From NCBI GenBank assembly GCA_027605045.1, contig JAQFWX010000189.1:1-59045 (forward strand): a stretch of DNA of 59,045 bases. Reading direction: 5' to 3'. The notes beneath the pieces are model-generated. The model was not told where the DNA came from. It did not search any database and saw only the letters and a program-made list of their open reading frames with translations. A program made the translations under genes and the position numbers. The stretch is from Phallus indusiatus (taxonomy: Eukaryota; Basidiomycota; Agaricomycetes; Phallales; Phallaceae). Of the stretch, positions 1 to 8,895 are shown piece by piece; position 1 is the first letter of the stretch; every line of letters begins with the position of its first letter.

Positions 1-238
1 ACTGTTCAAGAAGAAGAAGAAAAGTAAGTGGATCTGATTGTTTTTTGCCTCGTACGCTATCTTTATTGTTCTGGTTCATCCAAAAATGTTGGAACAAACT
101 CGTCGGATCTTTCGGAAGGATCGCTTGGTAGGGAAGAGAGCTGGGAAGGGAAGGGTGATTGTATCGGAGAAGTTTGAGGTGAAAGTGGAGAATCGTGATG
201 GTGGGGTATCTTCTGGGATTAAATTCTTGGGTCTGTAA
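1..238 (+). CDS. 3' end of an unrecognised gene (partial)
   Basis: The window opens inside a gene. The first 24 bases can be read as a lysine-rich exon end followed by a consensus donor (gtaagt at about 25). A second exon then runs to the stop at 236-238. The last exon, read as ...GKRAGKGRVIVSEKFEVKV... and ending GIKFLGL, is basic and hydrophilic, with no recognised domain. The acceptor is uncertain; an AG near 118-120 is the best candidate. The ORF beginning at base 38 starts with TTG, not ATG, so that start is not real. Function unknown. Confidence 0.35.
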
Positions 239-312
239 GGGCTGAGTCTTTGAGTATTCATGCCTTCATGATTACCATCGACTTGGCACTGTTAGGGCTA
301 CTCCAGCTCACA

Positions 313-420
313 CTAGAGGGAGGGGATCCTAAGACAATATATTGGAAGGGAGACTAACTACTCTACCTAGAGGGAGGGGATCCTAAGAGAACAAGCTTAG
401 GGACCCTCACTCTAGGTAGC
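313..420. repeat. Short direct copies plus an inverted repeat (possible MITE end)
   Basis: A 22-base motif beginning ctagagggagggg occurs at 313-334 and again, identically, at 367-388. The second copy is the left arm of an imperfect inverted repeat: left arm about 363-387, right arm about 396-419, separated by roughly 8 bases. The arms begin and end ctacctagag / ctctaggtag. This arrangement suits the end of a small inverted-repeat transposon or a foldback remnant. Confidence 0.6.
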
Positions 421-503
421 TACTATATACATAAAACGACGCGCGGCGTGCGGCCCTGACACAGCTAAGTGCCAGGCGCCCAAACCAGACCTAAGCAACG
501 TGA

Positions 504-1148
504 TGTCACGGGCATCACGCCGGGTACGACGCAGCGCGCGCAGTAGAGAAAGTGAATAGAGACAGAACAAGGAAACGGAGAGTGGAAGTAAAATGGAAAC
601 GATAAATAAGATAGAAGCGAAATGATGCCGATGATAATAAATAAGAAAATGAGAGACGGCGGTAGCGTACCCTGACAGGGTCAAACCCGGGTATGAACAG
701 GTTAAACCTGCGGGTACCTGGGTTAAGATAAAAACGGGTAATACCTGGGTACCCGTCGCGGGTACCCGTTACCTGTGAGTGAAAAACCGCGGATCCGGGT
801 ATGGGTTGGGAGTGACACAGGTACCCGTGCACAGGTACCCGAACCCGTGGGTATATACCCGTGGCCATCCTTAATGTGGAAGCGCTTCGGGGACAATAGA
901 TGAGTATCGCCACGGATCCGAGGTGATAAAAGGGAGTTCGAAGAGGTTCGGAGAATTCGATCGAGTTCGAATTCGAAGAGATCGAAAGGAATAGATAAGG
1001 AAAACGAGAAATAACAGAACTACAGTTCGAGTTCTCGGAACCCAAACTCAAAGTCTCGGAAAGGAATCGGAAAGGAGAAAGGAGGATCGGAACACAAGGA
1101 AACAAAGAAATAATGACACGGAAGACATGAAACTAGCGTACCCTGACA
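504..1148. mobile_element. LTR-like remnant bounded by 15-bp direct repeats
   Basis: The 15-base string tagcgtaccctgaca occurs at 663-677 and again at 1134-1148. It ends in CA, and its complement begins TGTCAGGGTACG, the TG...CA form expected of LTR ends. A possible matching LTR start (tgtcacgggcat) lies at 504. Between the copies, about 690-860 is packed with variants of gggtacccg on both strands. The segment lies directly in front of a Ty3/gypsy reverse-transcriptase fragment. It is either a solo LTR pair or an insertion with a long target duplication. The exact boundaries are inferred. Confidence 0.45.
690..860. repeat. Cluster of degenerate gggtacccg repeats
   Basis: At least eight close variants of the palindromic word ggtaccc (cgggtacctgg, gggtacccgtcgcgggtacccg, caggtacccg and others) occur in about 170 bases in both orientations. 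A minus-strand ORF crosses it, but its Gly/Tyr/Pro/Arg-rich translation simply reflects the repeat. It appears to be internal sequence of the LTR-like element around it. Confidence 0.6.
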
Positions 1149-1150
1149 CC

Positions 1151-1325
1151 ATCTACTCTCTTTCACCTCTCGAGCTAGAATCTCTCTGAGAATTTATCGA
1201 TGATAATTTGAAGACTGGATTTATTCGTCATTCCAACTCTCCTCATGGCACTCCAGTCCTTTTCGTCAAGAAAAAAGACGGAATAATGTGGCGTCAACTA
1301 TGTAGTATGTACATAATACTAAGTT
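1151..1325 (+). pseudogene. Ty3/gypsy retrotransposon reverse-transcriptase fragment
   Basis: Plus-strand translation from 1151 gives IYSLSPLELESL, a stop, then [20 protein letters not shown] followed by [11 protein letters not shown]. This is the N-terminal signature of Ty3/gypsy reverse transcriptases, where the usual form has ...FI(R/K)[18 protein letters not shown]. The next stretch still aligns loosely with the usual L-C-x-x-Y-x-x-L block but is degraded and runs into a stop. Only about 55 residues of the polymerase remain. There is an internal stop and no adjoining gag, RNase H or integrase. It is a dead fragment next to the LTR-like repeat. Confidence 0.8.
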
Positions 1326-1569
1326 AATTAAACCGCCGTGGCCATAGATAGCACAGTGACAGTTGCGCCGAACGCGCAGTTCGAAATTTGAGATAGATGT
1401 GCTACGCCTGCGTCCGTGGGATGATAGGGGAATATAAATATTGCACTGTTTATACGCGACCGCACCGTGGCTTTTCTTTTCTTCTCATGTGCTCTCTACT
1501 AATAGCTCCTCTCTGAATCCGAGTTCTTTATACAGTTTACTTCTGAGATTTTGAATTACTGATACGTTA

Positions 1570-1602
1570 ATGAAGATACCAAATTTAAAGCTTACGTTAT
1601 GA
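1570..1602 (+). promoter_or_regulatory. Upstream ORF overlapping the DUF7330 copy 1 start
   Basis: An ATG at 1570 opens a 10-codon ORF whose TGA (1600-1602) overlaps the main ATG (1599-1601) as ATGA. Such a layout can damp translation or allow termination-reinitiation. Its role here is inference. Confidence 0.35.
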
Positions 1603-2501
1603 AGTCCGCCACCAAAGTGAAACGCTTCTTGTCAGACTCGACGAAACAGGAGCTTTCAGCACCGGCTCTTCCTCCTGGCTATTTCGAGGCTACACAAAAT
1701 GTCGGTCAGACTTCTCCTGATGATGATATAATTGCGACGGGACCTCATCCACGATTAACTCGCCCGACAAATTATTTGACATTAATCCGCGAGGAATCTC
1801 CAATTCGGGGGTCGTTCAGAGTTGATCCTACTCTGGCCATTCCACCAGGCGCTATAATTCCAAAGATCAGCATGGGAAGGAGTTGAATCTCAAGTTCAAT
1901 TCAACGTGTGGAATGGTGGAGGCTGGTGTTGAAATTGTGCGTGGGATTGTTGCTCCGACTTTGCATATGGGACCCGCCAGGTTAGAGATGGTATCAGTAC
2001 ATTGTGATGTTATAGCAACAATAGTACGTTATAAAGAGAAAGCTTCTTTTGAGACGATCGTATACTCAATACTTGATACAGCACGACCGAGGACAAAACC
2101 GATTCCGCCTCACTGCGATATCACACAATGGCAACATCGTCATCAACATACCTTCTACATTCACGGGGAGTATAGTTGGAAAAATGAACAGGGGGACAAT
2201 AAAATTCGCAACGGAAGTTCAAGCGCAACTTACGATACTTTCGGAACAAAACAAGGAGAGCCGGTATTTTATTGGGGACTATTTGCGGACGGGATATCGG
2301 GACGATGAATCATGGACTATGGACCATCTACATGTAGAATCCCATGGCGCAAATTCGACTGTTGTTGTCAATTTTGTGCCGCCGGAGTCAAGCTCAAGTT
2401 CACCGGCTATTCAAAGTCGCGGCGCTCAACGTAGTAGATCCCGAATATCGGCGCAAAAACCTCGTCAAAAAAAGAGCTTTATACGACGATTGTTCAGTTA
2501 A
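1599..2501 (+). pseudogene. DUF7330-type protein, copy 1, with one frame break
   Basis: This is a paralogue of the minus-strand gene at 21099-21993. Both carry the block TNYLTL...(S/T)PI(R/K)G...(V/I)DPTL...PPGA near residue 65, and both have one intron at the same place. Here the intron is 2024-2081 (gtacgt...acag), just before HDRGQNRFRL. The C-terminus is basic and ends IRRLFS, as in the paralogue (FSRLFST). Codons 1599-1864 and 1865-2023 are in different frames. One missing base in ccaaag at about 1862 would restore PPGAIIPK-DQHGKELNLKF. A TATA-like aatataaata lies at 1430. Function is unknown, and the DUF7330 assignment is from memory of the family. This is either a recent pseudogene or a sequence error. 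Confidence 0.65.
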
Positions 2502-2895
2502 TTGAGGTAAAAGGGGGTCTTGTGATGATGATCGATAGATTGCACTATGATTCCGGTCTGTGTACGTGTATGTACTATAAAGTCTCGATTTTAAGAGAAT
2601 GTATAATAACAGAACCGTCAAACTCCCTAGAAATTAGATTTAGAAAACATTCAACTTGTAAAATGACAAAAGAAAGTGACGGACTCAAGAAGGTATATTC
2701 ACATCATTATCAACAGCGTTAGTGTTGAGCTACCCGTAAATTATAGGTTTTAGTATTCCTTGCGACCGCCGAAAAATATTGTTGAAGAAAAGTGGGGGAA
2801 TGATTATCAAAAATGTATTATGAATTGATCAACTTCTTGAGGAAGTACCGTTTCTATTAGAAAATCGTAAGAACAAAAGATGAAGGGGGAAAAAA
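2502..2895. other. Intergenic, convergent 3' flanks
   Basis: This lies between the 3' ends of the DUF7330 copy (plus) and the NUDIX gene (minus). It is AT-rich with several short ORFs of no coding character. No feature is recognised. Confidence 0.5.
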
Positions 2896-3464
2896 TCATG
2901 AGACATACGTCAATTTAGCCCGATCGCTTTCTAAGACAATCTTCGCAGCCTTCTCGACGACTTCTCTATCCGTCTCGAATGTAAGTCTCTTCAACGCCGT
3001 CTCAACCGACACAAACTCGCTCAAAAGTTCTCGCTCAAAGTCTGCGTTCCATCCTGCTTCGGCTCGCCGGTCCACTCGGCTATATACCACCACGTGAATT
3101 TAACATTCGTCGGACCAACCGTGCGCATTGTAACTGCAAAGGGTTCCTTCGCATTCGAGACTAGTGCAGCTGAGTCTTTGATATCTGAACCCGGTGGCGG
3201 CGCGCGAGTCCACATTTGGAGTCCGGACATCAGTCGACATGGGTATCCGGTTTCTTCAAACGTTTCGCGTACGGCGGCATCTTCTACTGATTCGTTTCTG
3301 TCTTTTCTGCCTTTTGCGAGTAGCCAGTGATCCTTTGTTGCATGGTAGAGAATGCAAACTTCAAGACCGTGAGGATGTGTTGTTCGTCTGAAAAGGATTG
3401 CACCAGCGCTGATGACGAAATTAGGCGAGAAAAGAAGCGTAGTGGGGAATTTGGCGGCTGCCAT
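2896..3464 (-). CDS. NUDIX hydrolase (frame broken near C-terminus)
   Basis: From ATG at 3464 the protein carries a complete Nudix box at residues 52-74 (GRKDRNE...REtfEETGY, fitting G-x5-E-x7-REUxEExGU). This box binds the metal and hydrolyses nucleoside-diphosphate-X substrates. The flanking layout (FVISAGAILFRR, WLLAKGRKD, FTWWYIAEW) is that of fungal diphosphoinositol-polyphosphate or diadenosine-polyphosphate hydrolases, though the substrate cannot be told. The frame from 3464 stops at 3021. The expected C-terminal helix (SEFVSVETALKRLTFETDREVV) continues in another frame to 2896. The break sits at a run of four A (3023-3026), and one missing base explains it. TTTGAGCGAG also occurs twice here, 4 bases apart on the minus strand. 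The gene is divergent from the octanoyltransferase gene with 227 bp between starts. Confidence 0.8.
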
Positions 3465-3691
3465 TTCTTTTTGATTTTTCTTGAGCTGGTGTAGTGGCGA
3501 AGTGCAGTTATGAGATGTGGAGTGGAATGGAAGGAAAGGAAGGCGAGATTTCTATTGTGCCACGAAGAGTGTCGGACGAAGAGAAAAAAATATGAAATGG
3601 GGCCAGGGGCCGAACTGACAGTGACGTCTGTGTGAGCCGAGTTACGTAATTCAGCGTGACTCTTTGTCCGTGACCCGGTCCCGAAAAAGCG
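3465..3691. promoter_or_regulatory. Shared divergent promoter, NUDIX / octanoyltransferase
   Basis: 227 bases separate the two start codons (3464 minus, 3692 plus), so both genes must be driven from this stretch or from inside the neighbour. No clear TATA box is visible. Confidence 0.5.
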
Positions 3692-4474
3692 ATGTTGAAC
3701 GTCGTCAGCCGTACCGTGGTGCACGCCCATATCTTTCGTCAACCACTGCCTTACCTTCCTACTCTAAATCTCCAAAACAAAATACACGAAATCCAACTGA
3801 ATATCAGAAGAGCGCGACCAGGATCGCACAAAGATGTGCTGTTGCTACTTGAGCATCGTCCAGTTTATACCACAGGGCGTCGTCAAGCTACAGAAGAAGA
3901 CTTGATTCAAGAAGAATCAACAAGACTACGGAGTTTTGGAGCTGACCATGTTCCGACGAAGCGAGGTGGTCAAACGACATATCACGGTCCAGGACAGGTC
4001 GTCGGATATCCACTATTTGACCTCTCTCGAATGGGATTATCGATATCCGAGTATATCTGCAAATTGCAAACAGCAATGAAGAGACATTTCTCAGAACATT
4101 ACGGAATCAAAACTGCTGAATCGGATAATACCGGTGTATTTTTGTCGAAGAATGTCAAGTTGGGATCTATTGGTGTACAGGTCCGTCACCGATTGACGAG
4201 TCATGGCATTGCGTATAACGTTACGAGAGAACCGTTGAGCTGGTTTAATCAGGTCGTCGCGTGTGGGTTAGCAGACGTTAAGGCTGGGTGTCTTTCTGAC
4301 GCGGCTAATGGGCGGGATATCTCCGTTCAGAGCGACATGGAGCTCTTTTTGAAAACGTTTGCTGAGGTGTTTCATGTCGAGTTCAGAGAAGTAGATGCTG
4401 ATGAAGATAAGAGCTATGGGAGAGTATACAAAGTTTGGAGATGGAGGCTGCGAGATACCCTGTCGCTCCTGTAG
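3692..4474 (+). CDS. LIP2: Lipoyl(octanoyl) transferase, mitochondrial
   Basis: This intronless gene encodes 260 residues. The LipB family signature RGGQTTYHGPGQ is at residues 91-102. Next come the conserved lysine region K-N-V-K-L-G-S-I-G-V (Lys156) and SHGIAYNV. The ACG motif holds Cys191, the acyl-thioester nucleophile. The enzyme moves octanoyl groups from acyl-carrier protein to lipoyl domains of pyruvate and 2-oxoglutarate dehydrogenases and glycine cleavage H protein, the first step of lipoate synthesis in mitochondria. The N-terminus is short for a presequence (VVSRTVVHAHIFRQ could serve). Length matches the fungal Lip2/LipB family. All key residues are present. Confidence 0.93.
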   Translation: MLNVVSRTVVHAHIFRQPLPYLPTLNLQNKIHEIQLNIRRARPGSHKDVLLLLEHRPVYTTGRRQATEEDLIQEESTRLRSFGADHVPTKRGGQTTYHGPGQVVGYPLFDLSRMGLSISEYICKLQTAMKRHFSEHYGIKTAESDNTGVFLSKNVKLGSIGVQVRHRLTSHGIAYNVTREPLSWFNQVVACGLADVKAGCLSDAANGRDISVQSDMELFLKTFAEVFHVEFREVDADEDKSYGRVYKVWRWRLRDTLSLL

Positions 4475-4646
4475 CGCCTGTTCTAACCTGATTAGGTGGG
4501 CTTTGCATTTTGTTTGGACGACTTTTTGAGCTGAATCACTCTGTCACTACTAGCTACCACAAGTGTCCGTATTTTTCATATTAATTATACCTGATGACTA
4601 TATACATAATAAGACATAAAAAACGATGAGAACTATCAGGTCTGAA

Positions 4647-6282
4647 TCATAAGCCTCCTGAGATGGAAAGCCAACTGATACGGGATGATTCAAAAACTTT
4701 GCCATCGACGTCAAGTGCAGTATCAAGTGGTGACACTACGGAGCAAAAGGAGATGAAAGTATAAGTATCAGGAGAATAACTTTCGGACGCTGGTCTTCTC
4801 CTTAGATCTAAAAGAAATCGACAAGCAAGGATTGCAGGAATTCTGAAAAACGGATTTGATATTTCATCCTTTATACATAACATAGTCGCTACGTACGGGA
4901 TCGGAACGCTGTCTAGAAAACCTCGTAATTCCTGAAAGATTCTCGTATATCGATGGGAAAGAGATGTATTATAATCACCTACTGGTTTAATGACAGGCTA
5001 GTAGGGTATTGTAGATATCAGCCATGATGTTATCAAGGTTAATCATGGTGCAAAAAACGTACGAGGTTCAGCAAAATTGCTGATAACTCGAGAATGAAGG
5101 CGGCGCTGTACTCAGATTAATTTCTTGCGAAACCTGATTTTCTTTTTCAACAACATACAAAAAGCATATCAGACCTGGGTCCGGCGGAATGACTTGTTAA
5201 TATTGAAAGAATATAATGTGAACCCTGAAAAGCTCACTCTTCTCCACTAAAAAACGAAGTATGCTTCCAGAAGGGAAGCTAAATTTGAGGAATTGACGAG
5301 ACTGGTAGAGAATTATCACGATTGCAAATGCCTCCGCCACCAATCCTAGCACGGATACTACAGTCATCCCTATCATAGCCCATAATTCAGTTTACATTGA
5401 GGCAGAAGCGAAAACAGAAATGTAAAATTAACATACACCTAAAAAAAGAAAGGAAACGTAATGTCATACAACTGCCTAAGAGAAAATTCTGTAAGACTTG
5501 CTTAGGACTGGCGATGACTACTCCAAAGTAAGACGACTCAGGGCATAATGTCTTAAAAACCTCGTACTTAATTTACAAAGAATATTGTCATTCAATGAAA
5601 TCGGCCATGATTGAAATGATGCACTCACAAAACTCATGATAATGACTGTCAGAGATAAGAGCGCAAGGATTACCACTGGAGGGCACATCCTAGAATAACA
5701 TATGGCGTAGGTACGGAGAAACACTACGGCTGCGGGGGTGTGAATTATCAGAGAAATCAACAACAAATGGAGACACTTACTTAGTATGCCCGCTCTAGCA
5801 AAAACATTTAGTATGCCCACAAAACGATAAAGAGCAGTACAACTAGTGGCATAAAGCTCAGGAAAAGCTCAACGATATATATGATGATGACATACTGAGA
5901 GAATCAATCAGAGAGATGAAAGAAAAACTGAACGTTACTTACCTGAGAAAACGTCTTTGAGAAAGCGACTATTACGAATATGATTTTGGCAACAGGACAA
6001 TAGCGGGTTACAATATAAAGAAAAGTTGTCAAATTCGGACGGGCCAACCATATATATGTTATTTCGTCCGACAAACAAAGCAAATGATCAAAAACTAAAA
6101 CCGCTGGTACCACTTGCGTCAAAAAAATAGGAATTCAAAGTCATTGTGTTATGTCCTACATAAAAGTGCCACCTGCAAGTAATTCTGAATGGTCCTTGTG
6201 CTTGCTTTAGATAATGTCTGAAAATCGAATAAAAAAACACTTACAAAGCTTCCAATTCTCCCGTTGTTATATCTTCGTGCAT
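4647..6282 (-). CDS. DUF6533 multi-pass membrane protein
   Basis: This is a many-exon gene built from short ORFs. Exon 1 (6282-6245) encodes MHEDITTGELEA. Exon 2 (6200-6160) reads RTIQNYLQVALL. Exon 3 starts at 6112 with VPAVLVFDHLLCLSDEITYI and ends near 5941; it carries the DUF6533 hallmarks (Y/F-D-H-L-L-x-L-x-x-E-I-x-Y-I-W, then RY). Later exons carry VVFLRTYAICYSRMC, VSVLGLVAEAFAIVIILY, and at the end IPAILACRFLLDLRRRP, the usual terminal signature. Stop at 4647. Several hydrophobic helices predict a plasma-membrane protein of about 300 residues. The family is greatly expanded in Agaricomycetes and of unknown function. Introns of 43 and 47 bp are clear; middle exon edges are approximate. 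The 3' end faces the octanoyltransferase gene. Confidence 0.75.
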
Positions 6283-7990
6283 TTTTCGATGAAGTACGAG
6301 TGAACATACAGATTCAAAAGGAGAGAAATCTATCCATCCTGTGGCTCATTACCATGCTCTTTATGAAGGCGAGGCAAATATGAAGTTGAGGTAGTGTAGG
6401 AGGTATCACTTTTGAGAAGTGGAACTACTAATCTTGCCGAATAACATACAGCCGTGCCTTGACATGCGAAGGACTCAGGAGAAACCCTTGATATGATTAT
6501 ATTACACTCAATCATAATATTAAAATACGCAGCCATGACGTGAAGTTATAATGATAACTTTAAATCCATGGCCAAAGTGGGTGTTCACACACAGGTAAGC
6601 GCCTCTGGCCAGGTCTGAGTCAAGCACGTGCAGTCCGTGGCGTCGCCACACGTATACATCTATTGTCCGGTTCAGATTTCGAACACAACATTTGAGAATG
6701 TGTTAATTTCCTCGCACCAGTCATCGTTGTATAAAACGTCTAATGTGCGAGATGAGCTCGCCGCTATAGTTTGATGAACTCAGAATAGGATTCAGGAATC
6801 AGAAAGCAAAATAAATACTACTAGACGCTTGTGGGTGGATATGAGCGCTAAAGCTATCTATCTTGCCAATATTTATCATTGTGCCAACTTCCAAGTTGAT
6901 CTAACGAGCTGTGATAGGATGTCAAGTTCTTCCTTGCTGAAATAATCCACGGAAAGAATGTCCTTAAATCCAGCAACCAGCCACACCTTCAAATAATAAA
7001 CTCAAACTTCAGAGCCTCAGATTTCAATTTTCTCTTTTATAAGAGAGATTTCTGAACGTCAGTGTGAGAGCCGCGGAGTTTATCATACACGTCCGAGGAT
7101 TTCTTGCTCGATCTTGTTGAAGTTTTCACTTAGATTATTAATACGAAAACCAGTTACTATAAAAACCCCAAATATTGTATTTACTCTTCTTTGTGTATAG
7201 ATCTCTTTCTGTCCACCTTCATATTCCTTCCTTATTTGGTCTCTCAACGCCTGAAGCTTTGCCTCCGCTCCAGACGTTCTCACAGTCAGCCTAATACGTG
7301 CGCCTCAGGAGCGAACAGGAAGGGAAGGGAATCAGCGTTTATGTGCTCAGAGGGGGGAGTGGGGGGAAAACATAGTTGTTTTTTTGTAAACTAAAGAGAA
7401 GTTTTTATATACATTATTTGTGAGATTTCCGGGAAATTGGAATGGTGGTAGTATACAATTTAAAGTAAATGGAAAATGTGAAAAAGCCAGAAAAGCTTAA
7501 TGAAAAAAATACAAGGAAATTAAATTTGCAAAAGATCGACGGACCGGCGCATATACCAACCGCCGATTAATCTCTGCTCAGTGGCCTGTTCGCGCACGCA
7601 ACAAGCCCTGGCCGAGATTATAGCTATTTTTGGAAGCCCTCATAGGATTAATCCGGAGAAAGCCGAACGCCGTTGCGTCCACAGCTCACACTTCTATTGG
7701 TCAATTTAAAAGGTTTAATATATTTTATGGTTCAAAGCTCTTTGACGTTTGCTCCATGGTGGAGTGCCCACGCGAGGTAAAATTCAGAAAAACTATATAT
7801 CTTATGCATGAATCTTTTGAGCCTTCGAAGATTCAGAGCCACATCTTACATGAACGACGAGAATTAAATGTTTGACATATTTTAAGGTGATCTCCATTAT
7901 CTACTTGCATGCCTTCAATTTTTGCCTCGGTGGCGGGCAACGAGAATAGCAGGGCAAAAACTTGGCGGAATCTCAGTTTAAAATTACCTA
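6283..7990. other. Mostly gene-free; one weak minus-strand exon
   Basis: No recognised gene. On the minus strand, 7283-7190 reads RTSGAEAKLQALRDQIRKEY and on to YTQRR. After a candidate 70-base intron it could continue IEQEILGRV to the stop at 7083, giving a helical charged peptide. No ATG is found (the frame opens at GTG), so it is either an internal exon of a lost gene or chance. The stretch 6540-7080 shows nothing. Confidence 0.3.
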
Positions 7991-8728
7991 GCTGTGTCCG
8001 AATCGGACCGCATTGCCTTGTCAAAGGCGCAGCATCACGAAAAAGCATCGTTAGAAATGTTTTCAGCCAATTCTATACTCACCATGCTCCGTACGGATAC
8101 CGGGCCTACATCATGGAATTCTCTGATCTCTTTTTCTCCAACGTCAGAGACCGAGGCATCCACGGACGCCAATTTGCATAACCGATACCGTGCTTTGCTC
8201 GAGTTACACATTTTTCATCAACCAGAGCCAAAAGGAAAGGAAGATCTTCAACTCACCTTGCTTATTCTTGACGAGGAGATCCGGTATCACCAAAAGGCGG
8301 ATCACTATCGCTCTTCACTTTCTCTTGCAAGCTATCTCATCGCCAGATACCAATGTCCTGAACATATATGGGCTATTTGGGCTGCTAGACAGGCAAATTA
8401 TGATGCCTCCAAATGCGTTGATTCGCATTATTTATATTATGTGGCGGGTGGCATGGATAAGGCGCAGGCTTATGTGGAGAGCTGTAGCATTACTGATATG
8501 GTAGCTGGTGGCGGCATTGGGCGAACTGATTGGTGGAAATGGATGGTAGAAGAGGCGGGTGGTGATGAGAAAGTAGCGTTTGAAGAGGTGAAATCTGAAG
8601 TTATCGGACGTATTGACCGCGATCGAGAGTGCGGAGTCACGGATGAAGAAGTCAAATTGTTTGTAGAAAGCTCATGGCGTTCTGAGACGGTTCGATGGGC
8701 CGAGTCATTGCTCCCAGAGGAATACTGA
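7991..8728 (+). CDS. Unknown protein of the duplicated block, copy A
   Basis: An open frame runs from an acceptor-like acctag (7985-7990) to the stop at 8726-8728. The only in-frame early ATG is at 8057 (MFSANSILTML). The frame at 7994 opens with GTG, so either translation starts at 8057 or a first exon lies upstream with its junction near 7990. The product of about 224-246 residues is soluble and helical, with aromatic-rich segments (HYLYYVAGG, TDWWKWMVEEAGG) and an acidic tail ending SLLPEEY. No known domain is recognised. It ends 167 bp before the MYND gene. A relic of its last 30 or so codons sits in the same place before the second MYND copy (12710-12805), so the pair was duplicated together. 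Confidence 0.6.
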   Translation, partial: AVSESDRIALSKAQHHEKASLEMFSANSILTMLRTDTGPTSWNSLISFSPTSETEASTDANLHNRYRALLELHIFHQPEPKGKEDLQLTLLILDEEIRYHQKADHYRSSLSLASYLIARYQCPEHIWAIWAARQANYDASKCVDSHYLYYVAGGMDKAQAYVESCSITDMVAGGGIGRTDWWKWMVEEAGGDEKVAFEEVKSEVIGRIDRDRECGVTDEEVKLFVESSWRSETVRWAESLLPEEY

Positions 8729-8895
8729 ACGTTGAACATGTATACTTAGAACAATAAAAATGGACAGATGTATATATGTTTGTATTAAGGCTGAAGCGCT
8801 GACCCTTGGGGTCTTGTAACCTAGGCGCTCGGCACATTCCGAATTCAATTTTTTCTTCTCTTCAGCCCATGTAAAACCGAAGCTCTTTTATTATA

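Noticed and set aside
515..1105. Minus-strand ORF of 196 codons
   Set aside because: It crosses the gggtacccg repeat cluster and gains its length from repeat composition; no domain, and it lies in transposon debris.
3284..3742. Minus-strand ORF of 152 codons over the NUDIX/octanoyltransferase promoter
   Set aside because: It overlaps two well-supported genes and their promoter out of frame and has no recognisable domain.
7994..7996. GTG as translation start of the unknown gene
   Set aside because: Eukaryotic nuclear genes rarely start at GTG; a splice acceptor lies just before it, and an in-frame ATG is at 8057.
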